64,000 nt of DNA from Streptomyces formicae (GCF_002556545.1 NZ_CP022685.1:1550001-1614000); one strand, 5' to 3'; numbered from the stretch's first letter, positions 8,464-16,986 are shown. The notes: generated by a model from the sequence alone, not told the origin. Program-made: numbers and translations.

Positions 8464-9168
8464 ATGGCGCAGTTGGAGCGGATCCCAGAGTTCACGGCCC
8501 CCGCGCACGGGGTGGACGGAGTGCTGGCGCGGATGCGCGCGCTCGGTGCCGACTGGCCGCCGCGCGACGGCGTCGCCGTCTTCAACCGCGTCTACCTCTC
8601 GGTCACCGAAGAGGTCGGCAGGCGCATCGACGGCGGTACGTTCACCGACCCCGCGGCCGCGACCGCGCTGGACGTCCGGTTCTCGGAGCGCTATCTGCGG
8701 GCCGTCCACGCGGCGGCGTCGGGCCGCCGCCCGCCCGCCTGCTGGCGCCCGCTGTTCCAGTACCGCCGCCATCCGGGCGTACGCCCGCTGCAGTTCGCGC
8801 TGGCGGGCATCAACGCCCACATCGGGCACGACCTCGCCCTGGCCCTCGTGGACACCTGTCGCACGCTCCGCTGCGAACCGGCCGACCTGGAGGACGAGTT
8901 CGACCGCGTCGGCGACGTCCTCGTATCCCTGGAGGAGCGCATCCGCGAGGAGCTGATGCCGGGCCCCGACCTCCTCCAGGTCGCCGATCCGCTGACGCAC
9001 CTCGCCGGTTCCTGGAGCCTCGAACGGGCCAGGGACGGCGCGTGGGCCTCGGCGCGGACGCTGTGGGCGCTGCGCGATCTGCCGGTCGTCGCCGAGGAGT
9101 TCCGCGAGCGCCTCGACGGGGCGGTGGGCCTGGTGGGCCGCATCCTGCTGACTCCGCTGCCGGACTGA
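8464..9168 (+). CDS. DUF5995 family protein
   Basis: This 234-residue soluble protein of unknown function starts at ATG 8464 (MAQLERIPEF). The frame is open upstream through the repeat, but that part is not coding-like. Family-type segments include DWPPRDGVAVFNRVYLSVTE, WRPLFQYR and GINAHIGHDLALALVDT. The GINAHINxDL-like segment could bind metal through its His and Asp residues. No signal peptide or TM segment is seen. It appears to be monocistronic. Confidence 0.75.
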   Translation: MAQLERIPEFTAPAHGVDGVLARMRALGADWPPRDGVAVFNRVYLSVTEEVGRRIDGGTFTDPAAATALDVRFSERYLRAVHAAASGRRPPACWRPLFQYRRHPGVRPLQFALAGINAHIGHDLALALVDTCRTLRCEPADLEDEFDRVGDVLVSLEERIREELMPGPDLLQVADPLTHLAGSWSLERARDGAWASARTLWALRDLPVVAEEFRERLDGAVGLVGRILLTPLPD

Positions 9169-9304
9169 CACGACGCCACGGCCGACCGCCCCGAACCGCC
9201 CGCACCCTCGGGGCATTTCGGCCACGCCCGGCGCATACCCCCCGGAACTCCCCCACGTTCGTTGTACGTTGAACCGAATGATCCCGACGTGAAGGAGCAC
9301 CGGC

Positions 9305-10234
9305 ATGGCGACCCGACTCGGACTGAGTCTCCCGCAAGGCAGTCAGTACGCCATCGGACGCGACGTCCCAGAGATCGCCCGTGCCGCCGAGGACATCGGG
9401 TACGAGAGCCTGTGGGTCTTCGAGCGCATCCTCTACCCCGAGCCCGCCACCCAGGGGCTCTACGGAATCCCGGGCCTCGCCTGGCCCGACTCCTACCGCT
9501 CGGTCGCCGACCCGCTGGTCACCCTCACGCTCGCCGCGTCGGCCACCGACCGGGCCCGCCTCGGCACCAGCGTGCTGATCGCCCCGCTGCACGTCCCCTT
9601 CCAACTCGCGCGCACGCTGGCCTCGTTGGACGCGGCGAGCGGGGGCCGGGTCGTCGCGGGCTTCGGCACGGGCTGGTCCCTCGACGAGTACGCGGCGGCC
9701 TCGGTCGCCCCGTTCAAGCGCCGGGGCAAGGTCCTCGACGAACTCATCGACGTCTGCCACGCGGTCTGGGGCCAGGACCCGGTGGCGTACGAAGGGGAAC
9801 TGACCACGATCGCACCCTCCGTGGTGGGCCCCAAGCCCGCACGGCCGATCCCGATCCTGCTGCCCGCCAACAGCCCGCGCTCGCTGCGCAGGCTGGTGGA
9901 CCGCGCCGACGGCTGGATGCCGGTGGCCACGGGCGCGGCGGCGCTCACCGAACAGTGGGCCAAGGTCCGCGAAGCCGCCGCCGAGCAGGGCCGCGAGCGC
10001 CCGGTGCAGAGCGTGCTGCGGGCCAACGCGCGCTACACGCCCACGGCGTACGACGGCACGGACCGCGCCCCCTTCCACGGCAACGTCGCCCAGATCACCG
10101 AGGACCTGGCGGCACACGCCGAGGTGGGCGTCGACGAGATCATCGTGGAACTCGCCGGCTCGACCCGCGACGCCCAGGAACTCAAGGACGTGGCGGCCCA
10201 GGTCTACGAGGCGGCAAGGGCGGCCGGGGTATAG
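9305..10234 (+). CDS. LLM-class F420-dependent oxidoreductase
   Basis: This 309-residue TIM-barrel protein belongs to the luciferase-like monooxygenase superfamily and resembles the F420-dependent subgroup (LGLSLPQGSQYAIG, YESLWVFERILYP, LGTSVLIAPLHVPFQLARTLAS, RVVAGFGTGW). ATG 9305 follows GAAGGAG at 9291-9297. Whether the flavin is F420 or FMN and what the substrate is cannot be decided from sequence. It is monocistronic, with a hairpin right after the stop. Confidence 0.85.
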   Translation: MATRLGLSLPQGSQYAIGRDVPEIARAAEDIGYESLWVFERILYPEPATQGLYGIPGLAWPDSYRSVADPLVTLTLAASATDRARLGTSVLIAPLHVPFQLARTLASLDAASGGRVVAGFGTGWSLDEYAAASVAPFKRRGKVLDELIDVCHAVWGQDPVAYEGELTTIAPSVVGPKPARPIPILLPANSPRSLRRLVDRADGWMPVATGAAALTEQWAKVREAAAEQGRERPVQSVLRANARYTPTAYDGTDRAPFHGNVAQITEDLAAHAEVGVDEIIVELAGSTRDAQELKDVAAQVYEAARAAGV

Positions 10235-10239
10235 GGCAG

Positions 10240-10256
10240 GCGCCCCGAAGGGGCGC
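10240..10256 (+). terminator. Short GC hairpin after oxidoreductase
   Basis: GCGCCCC-GAA-GGGGCGC, perfect 7-bp arms, 6 bases after the stop codon. Confidence 0.65.
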
Positions 10257-10260
10257 GGCC

Positions 10261-10296
10261 CTAGGGGCGCGGGGAACTGCGCGACCAGCCACGACG
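10261..10296 (+). repeat. Dispersed intergenic repeat, copy 3
   Basis: Core GGGGCGCGGGGAACTGCGCG followed by ACCAGCCACGACG, between the + strand oxidoreductase and the 3' end of davB on the minus strand. Confidence 0.8.
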
Positions 10297-10331
10297 CGAC
10301 CGGCAGAATCCCCCGCGCCCCAGCCCCCCCC

Positions 10332-12029
10332 TCAGTCCTCGGGCAACTCGACAGGCGCGATCTCGTCGTACACATCACCAGGCCCGGGGTTCGTCCCGTC
10401 CGTCGCCCCGCCGAAGTGATGCATCACGCCCCACACCGCGTTCAGAGCGGTCTGCACCGCCCCCTCGGCCCACCCCGCCGTCCACGAAATGTCGTCCCCG
10501 GCAAGGAAGATCCCCCGCTTGTCCGCAGGCAGGTGCTCCTGCATGAAGTGGGTGAACAGCCGCCGCTGATACCGGTAGTGCCCCGGCAGGTTCGCCTTGA
10601 AGGCGCCCATGAAGTACGGCTCGTTCTCCCACGAGACCGTCACCGGGTTGCCGATGATGTGCTTCCTGATGTCGACCTTCGGGTAGATCTCGCCGAGCGA
10701 CTTGAGCATGACCTCCATTCGCTCGTTCGCCGACAGCGGCAGCCACTTCAGGCTGTCGTCGCACCAGGTGTAGGAGAGGCAGATGACGGCGGGCTTGTCG
10801 GGGCCCTCGTCGAGCAGGTAGGTGCCGCGCGTCATGCGGTCGGTGAGCGTCATCGACATGACGTCACGGCCGGTCTCCTCGTCCTTGTCGAGCCAGAAGG
10901 GCCGGTCCACCGGCACGAAGAGCTTCGAGCTCTCCATGTAGTGGGTCCGCTCCATCGCCGTCCAGTGGTCGATGGGGAAGAGCGAGTCGTCACAGTCGAT
11001 CTTGGAGAGCAGCATCCAGGACTGGGCCGTGAAGATCGCCGCCTGGTAGGTGCGGATGTCGCCGGAGGCGTCCGTGACGGTGACGCGGTTGCCCGCGGTG
11101 CGGGTCAGGCGCGTGACGGCGGGCTTGGGCTCGCCCGCGTCGTGCAGCGACTTCAGGGACGTACCGAGGCCCCAGTGCACGATCTTCTGCGGCTCGCGCT
11201 CCCACAGGCGCAGCGGCAGCTGCTGGCTGCCGCCGACGATGCCGCGGTGGTGGTCGTCGGCCTCGGTGTAGACGACCCGCAGGATCTCCAGGATGGAGTT
11301 CGGGAAGTCGGTGTCCCAGCCACCCGTGCCGAAGCCGACCTGGCCGAAGATCTCGCGGTGCCGGAAGGACTTGAACGCCTCGGAATCGCAGAGGAAGCCG
11401 TAGAAGGTCTGGTTGTCGAGCTTCTCGACGAGCTTCGACCAGATCTCCCGGATCTTCGGTACGTCGCGCTCGCGCAGGGCGCGGTTCATGTCGGAGAAGT
11501 CCGCGCCCTCCTCCAGACAGGCGTTCCAGGCGTTCATCACGTCGCGGTAGACCTGCGGCAGGTCGTCGACGGTGGTGGCGTAGTGCGACTCGCCCTTGAG
11601 GTCCACGACCGTCGAAGGGGTCGACTCGGCGAGGGGGTTGGGGAACGCCTTGGTCTCCAGGCCCACCAGGTCGATGTAGTGCTGGAGCGCCGTCGAGGAC
11701 GGCGGGAAGCGCATCGCGCCCATCTCGGCGGTCAGCTCGTCCGTGCCGGTGCCCTCGAAGCCGACGGTGCGCAGTCGGCCGCCGATCTGGTCGGCCTCGT
11801 AGACGACGGGCTTGAGGCCCATCTTCATCAGCTCGTACGCGGCGATGATGCCGGAGAGTCCGCCGCCGATGACCGCGACCTCGGTGCCGTGCTCACCGGC
11901 GGGTATCTGGCCCAGGCCCGCGGGGTGCGCGAGGAAGTCGTCGTACGCGTAGGGGAAGTCCGGACCGAACATGGTGATCGGCGGCTGGGCGTCGGTGTGC
12001 TGGACGGCAGTGGGCACCGTGGACGTCAT
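10332..12029 (-). CDS. davB: L-lysine 2-monooxygenase-like flavin amine oxidase (DavB)
   Basis: This 565-residue FAD enzyme has a dinucleotide-binding VIGGGLSGIIAAYELM motif near residues 53-68. The N-terminus (ITMFGPDFPYAYDDF..HPAGLG) and C-terminus (NPGPGDVYDEI) closely resemble Pseudomonas lysine 2-monooxygenase. That enzyme oxidatively decarboxylates L-lysine to 5-aminovaleramide. GDDISWTAGWAEGAVQTALN is the usual FAD-contacting C-terminal segment. AAGGAG lies 12 bases before ATG 12029. It follows davA by 58 bp on the same strand, so both steps of the aminovalerate route are co-transcribed. Tryptophan or phenylalanine 2-monooxygenase activity is the main alternative. Confidence 0.78.
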   Translation of the reverse strand: MTSTVPTAVQHTDAQPPITMFGPDFPYAYDDFLAHPAGLGQIPAGEHGTEVAVIGGGLSGIIAAYELMKMGLKPVVYEADQIGGRLRTVGFEGTGTDELTAEMGAMRFPPSSTALQHYIDLVGLETKAFPNPLAESTPSTVVDLKGESHYATTVDDLPQVYRDVMNAWNACLEEGADFSDMNRALRERDVPKIREIWSKLVEKLDNQTFYGFLCDSEAFKSFRHREIFGQVGFGTGGWDTDFPNSILEILRVVYTEADDHHRGIVGGSQQLPLRLWEREPQKIVHWGLGTSLKSLHDAGEPKPAVTRLTRTAGNRVTVTDASGDIRTYQAAIFTAQSWMLLSKIDCDDSLFPIDHWTAMERTHYMESSKLFVPVDRPFWLDKDEETGRDVMSMTLTDRMTRGTYLLDEGPDKPAVICLSYTWCDDSLKWLPLSANERMEVMLKSLGEIYPKVDIRKHIIGNPVTVSWENEPYFMGAFKANLPGHYRYQRRLFTHFMQEHLPADKRGIFLAGDDISWTAGWAEGAVQTALNAVWGVMHHFGGATDGTNPGPGDVYDEIAPVELPED

Positions 12030-12087
12030 GGGGTACGAACTCCTTGCGGGAACTGAAGAGGAGAGCTGAGGAAGGCCGGGGGGAGCC

Positions 12088-12885
12088 TCAGACGAGGGAC
12101 GCGTACAGGCCGGGGCGGCGGTCGCGCAGGTAGGGGTTGTTCTCGCGCGACGCGCTCAGGAACTCCGGGTCGACATCGCCGATGACGAGCTCGTCGCCGC
12201 GGCCCGCGCGGGCCCGCGCGATCCCGTCGGGCCCTGCGAGCGTGGAGAGCCCGACGAACTCGAACTCCCCTTCAGGACCGACCCGGTTGACGTACGCGAC
12301 GTACATCTGATTCTCGAAGGCGCGCACCGGCACGACGGACTCGGCGACGAACTGGAAGGGGTGCATCTGCGCGGTGGGGACGACGAGGAGGTCGGTGCCC
12401 GCGAGCGCGTGCGCGCGGACGTTCTCCGGGAACTCCACGTCGTAGCAGATCATCAGGCCGACGCGCACGCCGCCCAACTCGGCCTGCACGACCGGGTTGT
12501 CACCGGGGGTGAAGGAGTCGCGCTCGAAGCAGCCGAAGAGGTGCGTCTTGCGGTAGTTCGCGAGGCTAGCGCCGTCCGGGCCGATCAGCTGGGCGGAGTT
12601 GAAGACGGCCTCACCGGCACGCTCCGGGTAGCCGTAGACGACGCCGATCCCGTGCCGCACGGCGATCTCGCCGATCGCGGCCGCGGCCGCCCCGTCGGCG
12701 GGCTCGGCGAGCCGGGCGACGTCGTCGCCGATCGCGTACCCGGTGAGGAACAGCTCGGGCGTCACGAGGAGCCCGGCTCCCGCCCCGGCGGCACGGCCCG
12801 CGGCGGCGTCGAGCGCCTTGAGGTTCTCGTCGACGGATCCGAGCTGCCCGGAACTCTGGAGCAGGGCGGTGCGCAGCGCAGGCAT
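12088..12885 (-). CDS. davA: Nitrilase-superfamily amidase, probable 5-aminopentanamidase (DavA)
   Basis: This 265-residue carbon-nitrogen hydrolase has the complete nitrilase-superfamily triad: Glu44 (TPELFLTGY), Lys113 (YRKTHLFG) and Cys147 (MICYDVEFPE). The sequence resembles DavA, which hydrolyses 5-aminovaleramide, the product of DavB, to 5-aminovalerate. ATG 12885 has a GAGGA site; the frame stays open far upstream, but that part is non-coding in character. It is the first gene of the davA-davB operon. Three to four phased TTGCG boxes lie 63-143 bp upstream and match those upstream of the APC permease. Confidence 0.8.
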   Translation of the reverse strand: MPALRTALLQSSGQLGSVDENLKALDAAAGRAAGAGAGLLVTPELFLTGYAIGDDVARLAEPADGAAAAAIGEIAVRHGIGVVYGYPERAGEAVFNSAQLIGPDGASLANYRKTHLFGCFERDSFTPGDNPVVQAELGGVRVGLMICYDVEFPENVRAHALAGTDLLVVPTAQMHPFQFVAESVVPVRAFENQMYVAYVNRVGPEGEFEFVGLSTLAGPDGIARARAGRGDELVIGDVDPEFLSASRENNPYLRDRRPGLYASLV

Positions 12886-13230
12886 GGCGGATCCTCGGGG
12901 CGTGCGAAGGGGCAGGTGGGGTCCGTACGACGGTACGGTCGGCCGCCTTGCCCGGACAAGGCGCGAGCGTTGCGGGCAGCTGCTTGATCCGTTGCGCGTG
13001 ACGGGCCCGACGCGGCGATTCGTTGCGCGGCGCCGCCCGGCACCGCGCCAGTGAGGTGCGCCCCAGGTGTCGGCGGCGTCCACCGTGAGGCGCAGGGAGA
13101 GTGCGCGGGCCCCCGCCGCACGGCGGAAGCGGAGTGCCGCCCGTGGCCGGACGTGCCCCACCCCCCTTCCGCGAGAGCGTGATGCCACCCGGAGAGACCG
13201 GGTGCACGCCTCGCAGACGGAGGGCTTCCC
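12886..13230. other. Divergent intergenic region davA / secreted protein
   Basis: The 345-bp gap has no credible gene. It holds the davA-side TTGCG boxes (12948-13028). Near the secreted-protein start it holds a small hairpin CCCGG-AGAGA-CCGGG (13188-13202) that is copied before the paralogous gene at 14095. The purine-rich ribosome site GACGGAGG lies at about 13216-13223. Confidence 0.6.
12948..13028 (-). promoter_or_regulatory. Phased TTGCGC boxes upstream of davA
   Basis: TTGCGG at 12970, TTGCGC at 12992 and TTGCGC at 13023, plus a weaker TTGCCC at 12948, are spaced 22, 22 and 31 bp apart, about 2, 2 and 3 helical turns. The flanks read CGTTGCGC. The same box at similar spacing occurs upstream of the APC permease-asnC operon. 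This is a candidate binding array for the AsnC-type regulator at 14733-15188. Confidence 0.6.
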
Positions 13231-13908
13231 GTGAGCCGTACGACCACCCGCCGCATCCCGACGAACCCGCGCAACCACTACCGCGCCCTGGCCGTGGGCG
13301 CCGCGCTCCTGATGACCACAGGCGCGGCGGGCGCGGCCGTCGCGGCGGGCGACGACCCCGGGCACCCCTTGTCCGCGTCCTCCTCGCACCTCGTCTCCGC
13401 ATCCTCCTCGCACCCCGGCAAGGCGGCCGGGCCGCGCGAGGCCGCCGCGCTGACCGGCTCGGCGAAGATGTACCGCAAGACCGCCGAGGACGTGACGTTC
13501 ACCTTCGACGCGCACCTGGCAGCCAAGGACAGGAACGATCCTTCGCAGGCGACCGGCACCTTCCACTTCGTCCACCTGGACGAGCCGGGCGGCAAGGGCG
13601 GCTGGGCCAAGGGCCGCATCGACTGCCTGATGACGGGCGGCAAGGTGGCCACGGCGACCGGCGTCATCGACGAGACCAACCTGCCCGAGATCAAGGACAA
13701 GCGGGTCGGCTTCACTGTCGACGACAAGGGCAGGGGCAAGGGCACGCAGGACCGGGTCGGCTACAGCTGGGCGGCGTACGGCGGCACGCAGGGGCAGCCC
13801 GACACCCTCGCGAAGTGCGCGAGCTCGGCGCCGTACGAGAAGGTCAGGAAGGGCACCGGCGACTTCGACGTCCTGCCGTGGAAGTTCGACTACCCGACCG
13901 GCCGCTGA
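13231..13908 (+). CDS. Secreted protein, paralogue A of a tandem pair
   Basis: This 225-residue protein of unknown function has a signal peptide: an Arg-rich N-terminus, then ALAVGAALLMTTGAAGAAVA with a likely cut near AVAAG. The mature part carries LTGSAKMYRKT..DVTFTFDAHLAAKD and IDCLMTGGKVATA. A second cysteine lies in LAKCASSAPYEK, so one disulphide is possible. The next gene is a clear paralogue with the same layout. GTG 13231 follows GACGGAGG. A Ser/His-rich insert with the repeated element SASSSH follows the signal peptide and is absent from the paralogue. Confidence 0.8.
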   Translation: MSRTTTRRIPTNPRNHYRALAVGAALLMTTGAAGAAVAAGDDPGHPLSASSSHLVSASSSHPGKAAGPREAAALTGSAKMYRKTAEDVTFTFDAHLAAKDRNDPSQATGTFHFVHLDEPGGKGGWAKGRIDCLMTGGKVATATGVIDETNLPEIKDKRVGFTVDDKGRGKGTQDRVGYSWAAYGGTQGQPDTLAKCASSAPYEKVRKGTGDFDVLPWKFDYPTGR

Positions 13909-14094
13909 TGACCGGGGAGCCGCCCGGACGGGGGTCGGGCGGCTCCTCCCCGGGGAGGGTGCGGCGAGCGGCGCTCCCCGCCGCGCGGCGGAGGCGGTCA
14001 CCGCCTCGCGTGCGATGTGCGGGCCCCCGGCGCACGGGAGTGTGGGTGCCGCCCGGAGGGACCGGGCGAAGTCACCGCAGACGGAGGATTCCCC

Positions 14095-14682
14095 GTGAGT
14101 ACCGAGCGCCGCCGCATCACCCGCAAACGTGCCGCCGTCCTGGGAGCGGTGGCCCTGCTCCTGCTCACCGGCGGAGCGGCGGCCACGTCCGCGGCCGCGG
14201 ACTCGCCCGCGGACTCGCCCCGGCACGTCCGCGAGGCCGCACTGACCGGCACCGCGATGATCGACCGCGCCAAGGGCGACGAGATCACCTTCACCTTCGA
14301 CGCCCATCTGCCCTTCGCGGACAGGCAGGACCCGGGCAAGGCCCGCGGCACCATCAGGTTCAGCCACTACGTGGAGGAGCTGAACTGGGGCGGCGCAGGC
14401 GAGGCGAAGGTGGACTGCCTGATGACCGGCGGGAAGGTCGCCACGGTCTCCGCGGTGGTCACGCGGGCGGACGGCGACCTGAAGGACACGATCGGCAAGC
14501 GCGTCGGCCTCACGGTCCACGACCGGGGCAAGCAGGACGGCTTCGGCTACAGCTGGGCGATGGTGGGCCTGCCGAGCGCCCTGCCGGACGACATGCCCAA
14601 GTGCGTGGGCGGCGCCCCGTTCGAGAAGACGAGGCCGGGCAGCGGCACGTTCCACGTGGCTCCCCTGGACCACCGCCCGTAA
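14095..14682 (+). CDS. Secreted protein, paralogue B of a tandem pair
   Basis: This 195-residue protein (GTG 14095, site GACGGAGG) has a signal peptide (AAVLGAVALLLLTGGAAATSA) and a mature domain paralogous to the preceding gene: LTGTAMIDRAKGDEITFTFDAHL, VDCLMTGGKVATV, FGYSWAMVG and MPKCVGGAPFEK. Both conserved cysteines are kept. The 5' leader is also duplicated, including the CCCGG-AGGGA-CCGGG hairpin at 14052-14066. Function is unknown. The TAA stop forms the start of a dispersed-repeat copy. Confidence 0.8.
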   Translation: MSTERRRITRKRAAVLGAVALLLLTGGAAATSAAADSPADSPRHVREAALTGTAMIDRAKGDEITFTFDAHLPFADRQDPGKARGTIRFSHYVEELNWGGAGEAKVDCLMTGGKVATVSAVVTRADGDLKDTIGKRVGLTVHDRGKQDGFGYSWAMVGLPSALPDDMPKCVGGAPFEKTRPGSGTFHVAPLDHRP

Positions 14683-14712
14683 GGGGCGCGGGGAACCGCG
14701 CGACGGGCCGCG
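14680..14712 (+). repeat. Dispersed intergenic repeat, copy 4
   Basis: TAAGGGGCGCGGGGAACCGC followed by GCGACGGGCCGCG. The leading TAA is the stop codon of the secreted-protein gene. Confidence 0.75.
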
Positions 14713-14732
14713 CGGCACCCGCGCTCGAAGAA

Positions 14733-15188
14733 CTACGCGGGCGACCCCGAGGAAAACCGCCGCATCAAAGGCGAAAGCACCAGCACGGACTTCGTCCGCT
14801 CCACGAACGGCTCCCCCGCGATCCGCTCGAGCACCCGCTCGAAATGCCGCATGTCCGCGGCGAAGACCTGGACGATCGCGTCCGCGTCCCCGGTGACGGT
14901 GGACGCGGACGCGATCTCGGGATACCGCTCGAGCCCTCGCTGGATCGAATCCGGCGAGGTGTTCCTGCGACAGTAGATCTCGATGAACCCCTCGGTCTCC
15001 CAGCCGAGAGCCGCGGGGTCCACCCGCACGGTGAACCCTGTGATGGCCCCGGACGCCCGCAGCCGGTCCACGCGCCGTTTCACCGCGGGTGCGGAGAGTC
15101 CGACCAGCTGGCCGATGTCGGCGTAGGAACGGCGGGCGTCCTCGGCGAGGGCGTGCACGATGCGTTCGTCGAGATCGTTCAGTCGCAC
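14733..15188 (-). CDS. AsnC/Lrp-family transcriptional regulator
   Basis: This 151-residue feast/famine regulator has an N-terminal HTH (LNDLDERIVHALAEDARRSY, then SAPAVKRRVDRLRASGAI) and a C-terminal RAM/AsnC ligand domain (ADAIVQVFAADMRHFERVLERI). GTG 15188 lies 10 bp after the permease stop, so the two are probably co-transcribed with the permease first. The effector is likely an amino acid. Given the neighbours davA-davB and a cationic amino acid permease, lysine or a related compound is the best guess. The phased TTGCGC boxes are candidate targets. Confidence 0.87.
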   Translation of the reverse strand: MRLNDLDERIVHALAEDARRSYADIGQLVGLSAPAVKRRVDRLRASGAITGFTVRVDPAALGWETEGFIEIYCRRNTSPDSIQRGLERYPEIASASTVTGDADAIVQVFAADMRHFERVLERIAGEPFVERTKSVLVLSPLMRRFSSGSPA

Positions 15189-15198
15189 GGGGGGTGGA

Positions 15199-16668
15199 TC
15201 ACTTCTCTGCTGTGGCCAATCGGGAGCGGCGCATGCCGTACAGGAAGTAGAACACGAGGCCGACGGCCATCCAGACACCGAACACGACCCAGGTCACGGT
15301 GTCGAGGCTGAACATGTTGTACGCGCAGAAGCCGAAGCCGAGGACCGGGAAGAGCCAGCCGAGCGGCACGCGGAAGGTGCGCGGCATGTCCGGGCGGGTC
15401 CTGCGCAGCACGATCACCGCGATGTTGACCAGGCCGAAGGCGAAGAGCGTGCCGATGCTGGTGGCGTCGACGAGCTTGCCGAGCGGGATGACCGAGGCGA
15501 GCGCGCCGCAGAACAGCGACACGATGACCGTGTTGACCCGCGGTGTGCCGGTCTTCTTGCTGACCCGGCCGAACGCCTTGGGCACCAGGCCGTCGCGGGA
15601 CATGGCGAACAGGACGCGGGTCTGGCCGTAGAGCACGGTCAGGACGACGGACGCGATGGAGATGACCGCACCGGCGGCGAGGATCGTGCCCCACATGCTC
15701 TGTCCGGTGACGTCGTTCATGATCGCGGCGAGCGTGGCCTCCGAGCCCTCGAAGTCCTTCCAGTTCCAGGCGCCGACGGCGACGGCCGCGACCAGGACGT
15801 ACAGGGCGGTGACGATGACCAGCGAGAGCATGATCGCGCGGGGCAGGTCGCGCTGGGGGTTCTTCGCCTCCTCGCCCGCGGTGGAGGCGGCGTCGAAGCC
15901 GATGTACGAGAAGAAGAGGCTCGCGGCGGCGGCGCTGACGCCCGCCGTGCCGAGCGGCATGAAGTCCGCGTAGTTGCCGGACTTGAAGCCCATGAAGCCG
16001 ATGGTGCAGAAGAGCACGAGCGCGGCGATCTTCACGATCACCATGATCGTGTTGGCCGTCGCCGACTCCTTGGCGCCGCCGAGCAGGAACACCATCGCGA
16101 GCAGCACGACGATCAGGCCGGGCAGGTTGATGATCGCGCCGTCCACCTCGCCGGGCGCCGCGGAGAGCGCGTCGGGGATGGTGACGCCGATGGTCCCGTC
16201 GAGCAGCTCGTTGAGGTACTCGCCCCAGCCGACGGCGACGGCCGCGACGGATACGCCGTACTCCAAGACCAGGCACCAGCCGCAGACCCAGGCGATGAGT
16301 TCGCCCATCGTTGCGTACGCGTACGAGTAGGAGGAGCCCGCGACCGGTATGGAACCGGCGAGTTCGGCGTACGAGAGGGCCGAGAAGAGGGCGGTGAGTC
16401 CGGCGATCACGAAGGAGATCGTGACGGCGGGCCCGGCCTTGGGGACGCTCTCGCCGAGGACGACGAAGATGCCGGTGCCGAGCGTGGCACCGATGCTGAT
16501 CATGGTCAGCTGCCACATGCCGAGGGAGCGCCGAAGCTGGCCGCCCTCGCCCTTGCCACCCTCCGCGACCAGCAGTTCCACCGGCTTGCGGCGCATGAGG
16601 CGGCTGCCGAGTCCGGCGGCGCCCGGGGGACTCGGGCGGTTCTGCGGGGGTGCGCCTTGGTCGAGCAC
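15199..16668 (-). CDS. APC-superfamily cationic amino acid permease
   Basis: This 489-residue, 12- to 14-TM permease resembles the CAT/YfnA branch: a long cytoplasmic N-terminus, SIGATLGTGIFVVLGE with the unwound TM1 G-G motif, FFSYIGFDAASTAGEEAKNP, and KKTGTPRVNT. GTG 16668 has AAGGAG seven bases upstream, which settles the start. It is first in an operon with the AsnC regulator. Uptake of lysine or arginine is inferred from the davAB context and from the shared promoter boxes. Confidence 0.85.
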   Translation of the reverse strand: MLDQGAPPQNRPSPPGAAGLGSRLMRRKPVELLVAEGGKGEGGQLRRSLGMWQLTMISIGATLGTGIFVVLGESVPKAGPAVTISFVIAGLTALFSALSYAELAGSIPVAGSSYSYAYATMGELIAWVCGWCLVLEYGVSVAAVAVGWGEYLNELLDGTIGVTIPDALSAAPGEVDGAIINLPGLIVVLLAMVFLLGGAKESATANTIMVIVKIAALVLFCTIGFMGFKSGNYADFMPLGTAGVSAAAASLFFSYIGFDAASTAGEEAKNPQRDLPRAIMLSLVIVTALYVLVAAVAVGAWNWKDFEGSEATLAAIMNDVTGQSMWGTILAAGAVISIASVVLTVLYGQTRVLFAMSRDGLVPKAFGRVSKKTGTPRVNTVIVSLFCGALASVIPLGKLVDATSIGTLFAFGLVNIAVIVLRRTRPDMPRTFRVPLGWLFPVLGFGFCAYNMFSLDTVTWVVFGVWMAVGLVFYFLYGMRRSRLATAEK

Positions 16669-16818
16669 GCGCTGGCTCCTTCATCGCTGCCGGTCAGGGC
16701 GGCGAGGACCGCGGCAGTCACCCGCGACAACGGGGACCACCGAGCAGGCAGTCCCCGCCACACCACGTACAGCGCATGACTCTAGAGGTAGCGGCTTCCC
16801 GACCGTAACGCAGCACCC

Positions 16819-16896
16819 TTGCGCAACCGCGGATGATCATTGCGCACTTCCGTCATCCACGTCGCTTCGTTGCGCGGTCCGTTTCGTCCGTTGCGT
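16819..16896 (-). promoter_or_regulatory. Phased TTGCGC boxes upstream of permease-asnC operon
   Basis: TTGCGC at 16819, 16840 and 16870 and TTGCGT at 16891 are spaced 21, 30 and 21 bp apart, i.e. whole helical turns. The first is a perfect palindrome TTGCGCAA. The orientation and spacing parallel the davA array, suggesting one regulator wrapped along one DNA face. Confidence 0.65.
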
Positions 16897-16924
16897 TCCA
16901 GGCCCCTCACCGGCACAAGCAGAA

Positions 16925-16954
16925 CGGGCCGCTCCCCCGTAGGGGAGCGGCCCG
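16925..16954 (-). terminator. Hairpin terminator downstream of guaB1
   Basis: CGGGCCGCTCCCC / GGGGAGCGGCCCG, a perfect 13-bp stem with a CGTA loop, about 70 bp past the guaB1 stop. Confidence 0.75.
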
Positions 16955-16986
16955 TAGAGGCGCGGGGAACCGCGCGACAAGCCCCA
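16954..16986 (+). repeat. Dispersed intergenic repeat, copy 5
   Basis: GTAGAGGCGCGGGGAACCGC followed by GCGACAAGCCCC, directly after the guaB1-side hairpin. Confidence 0.7.
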
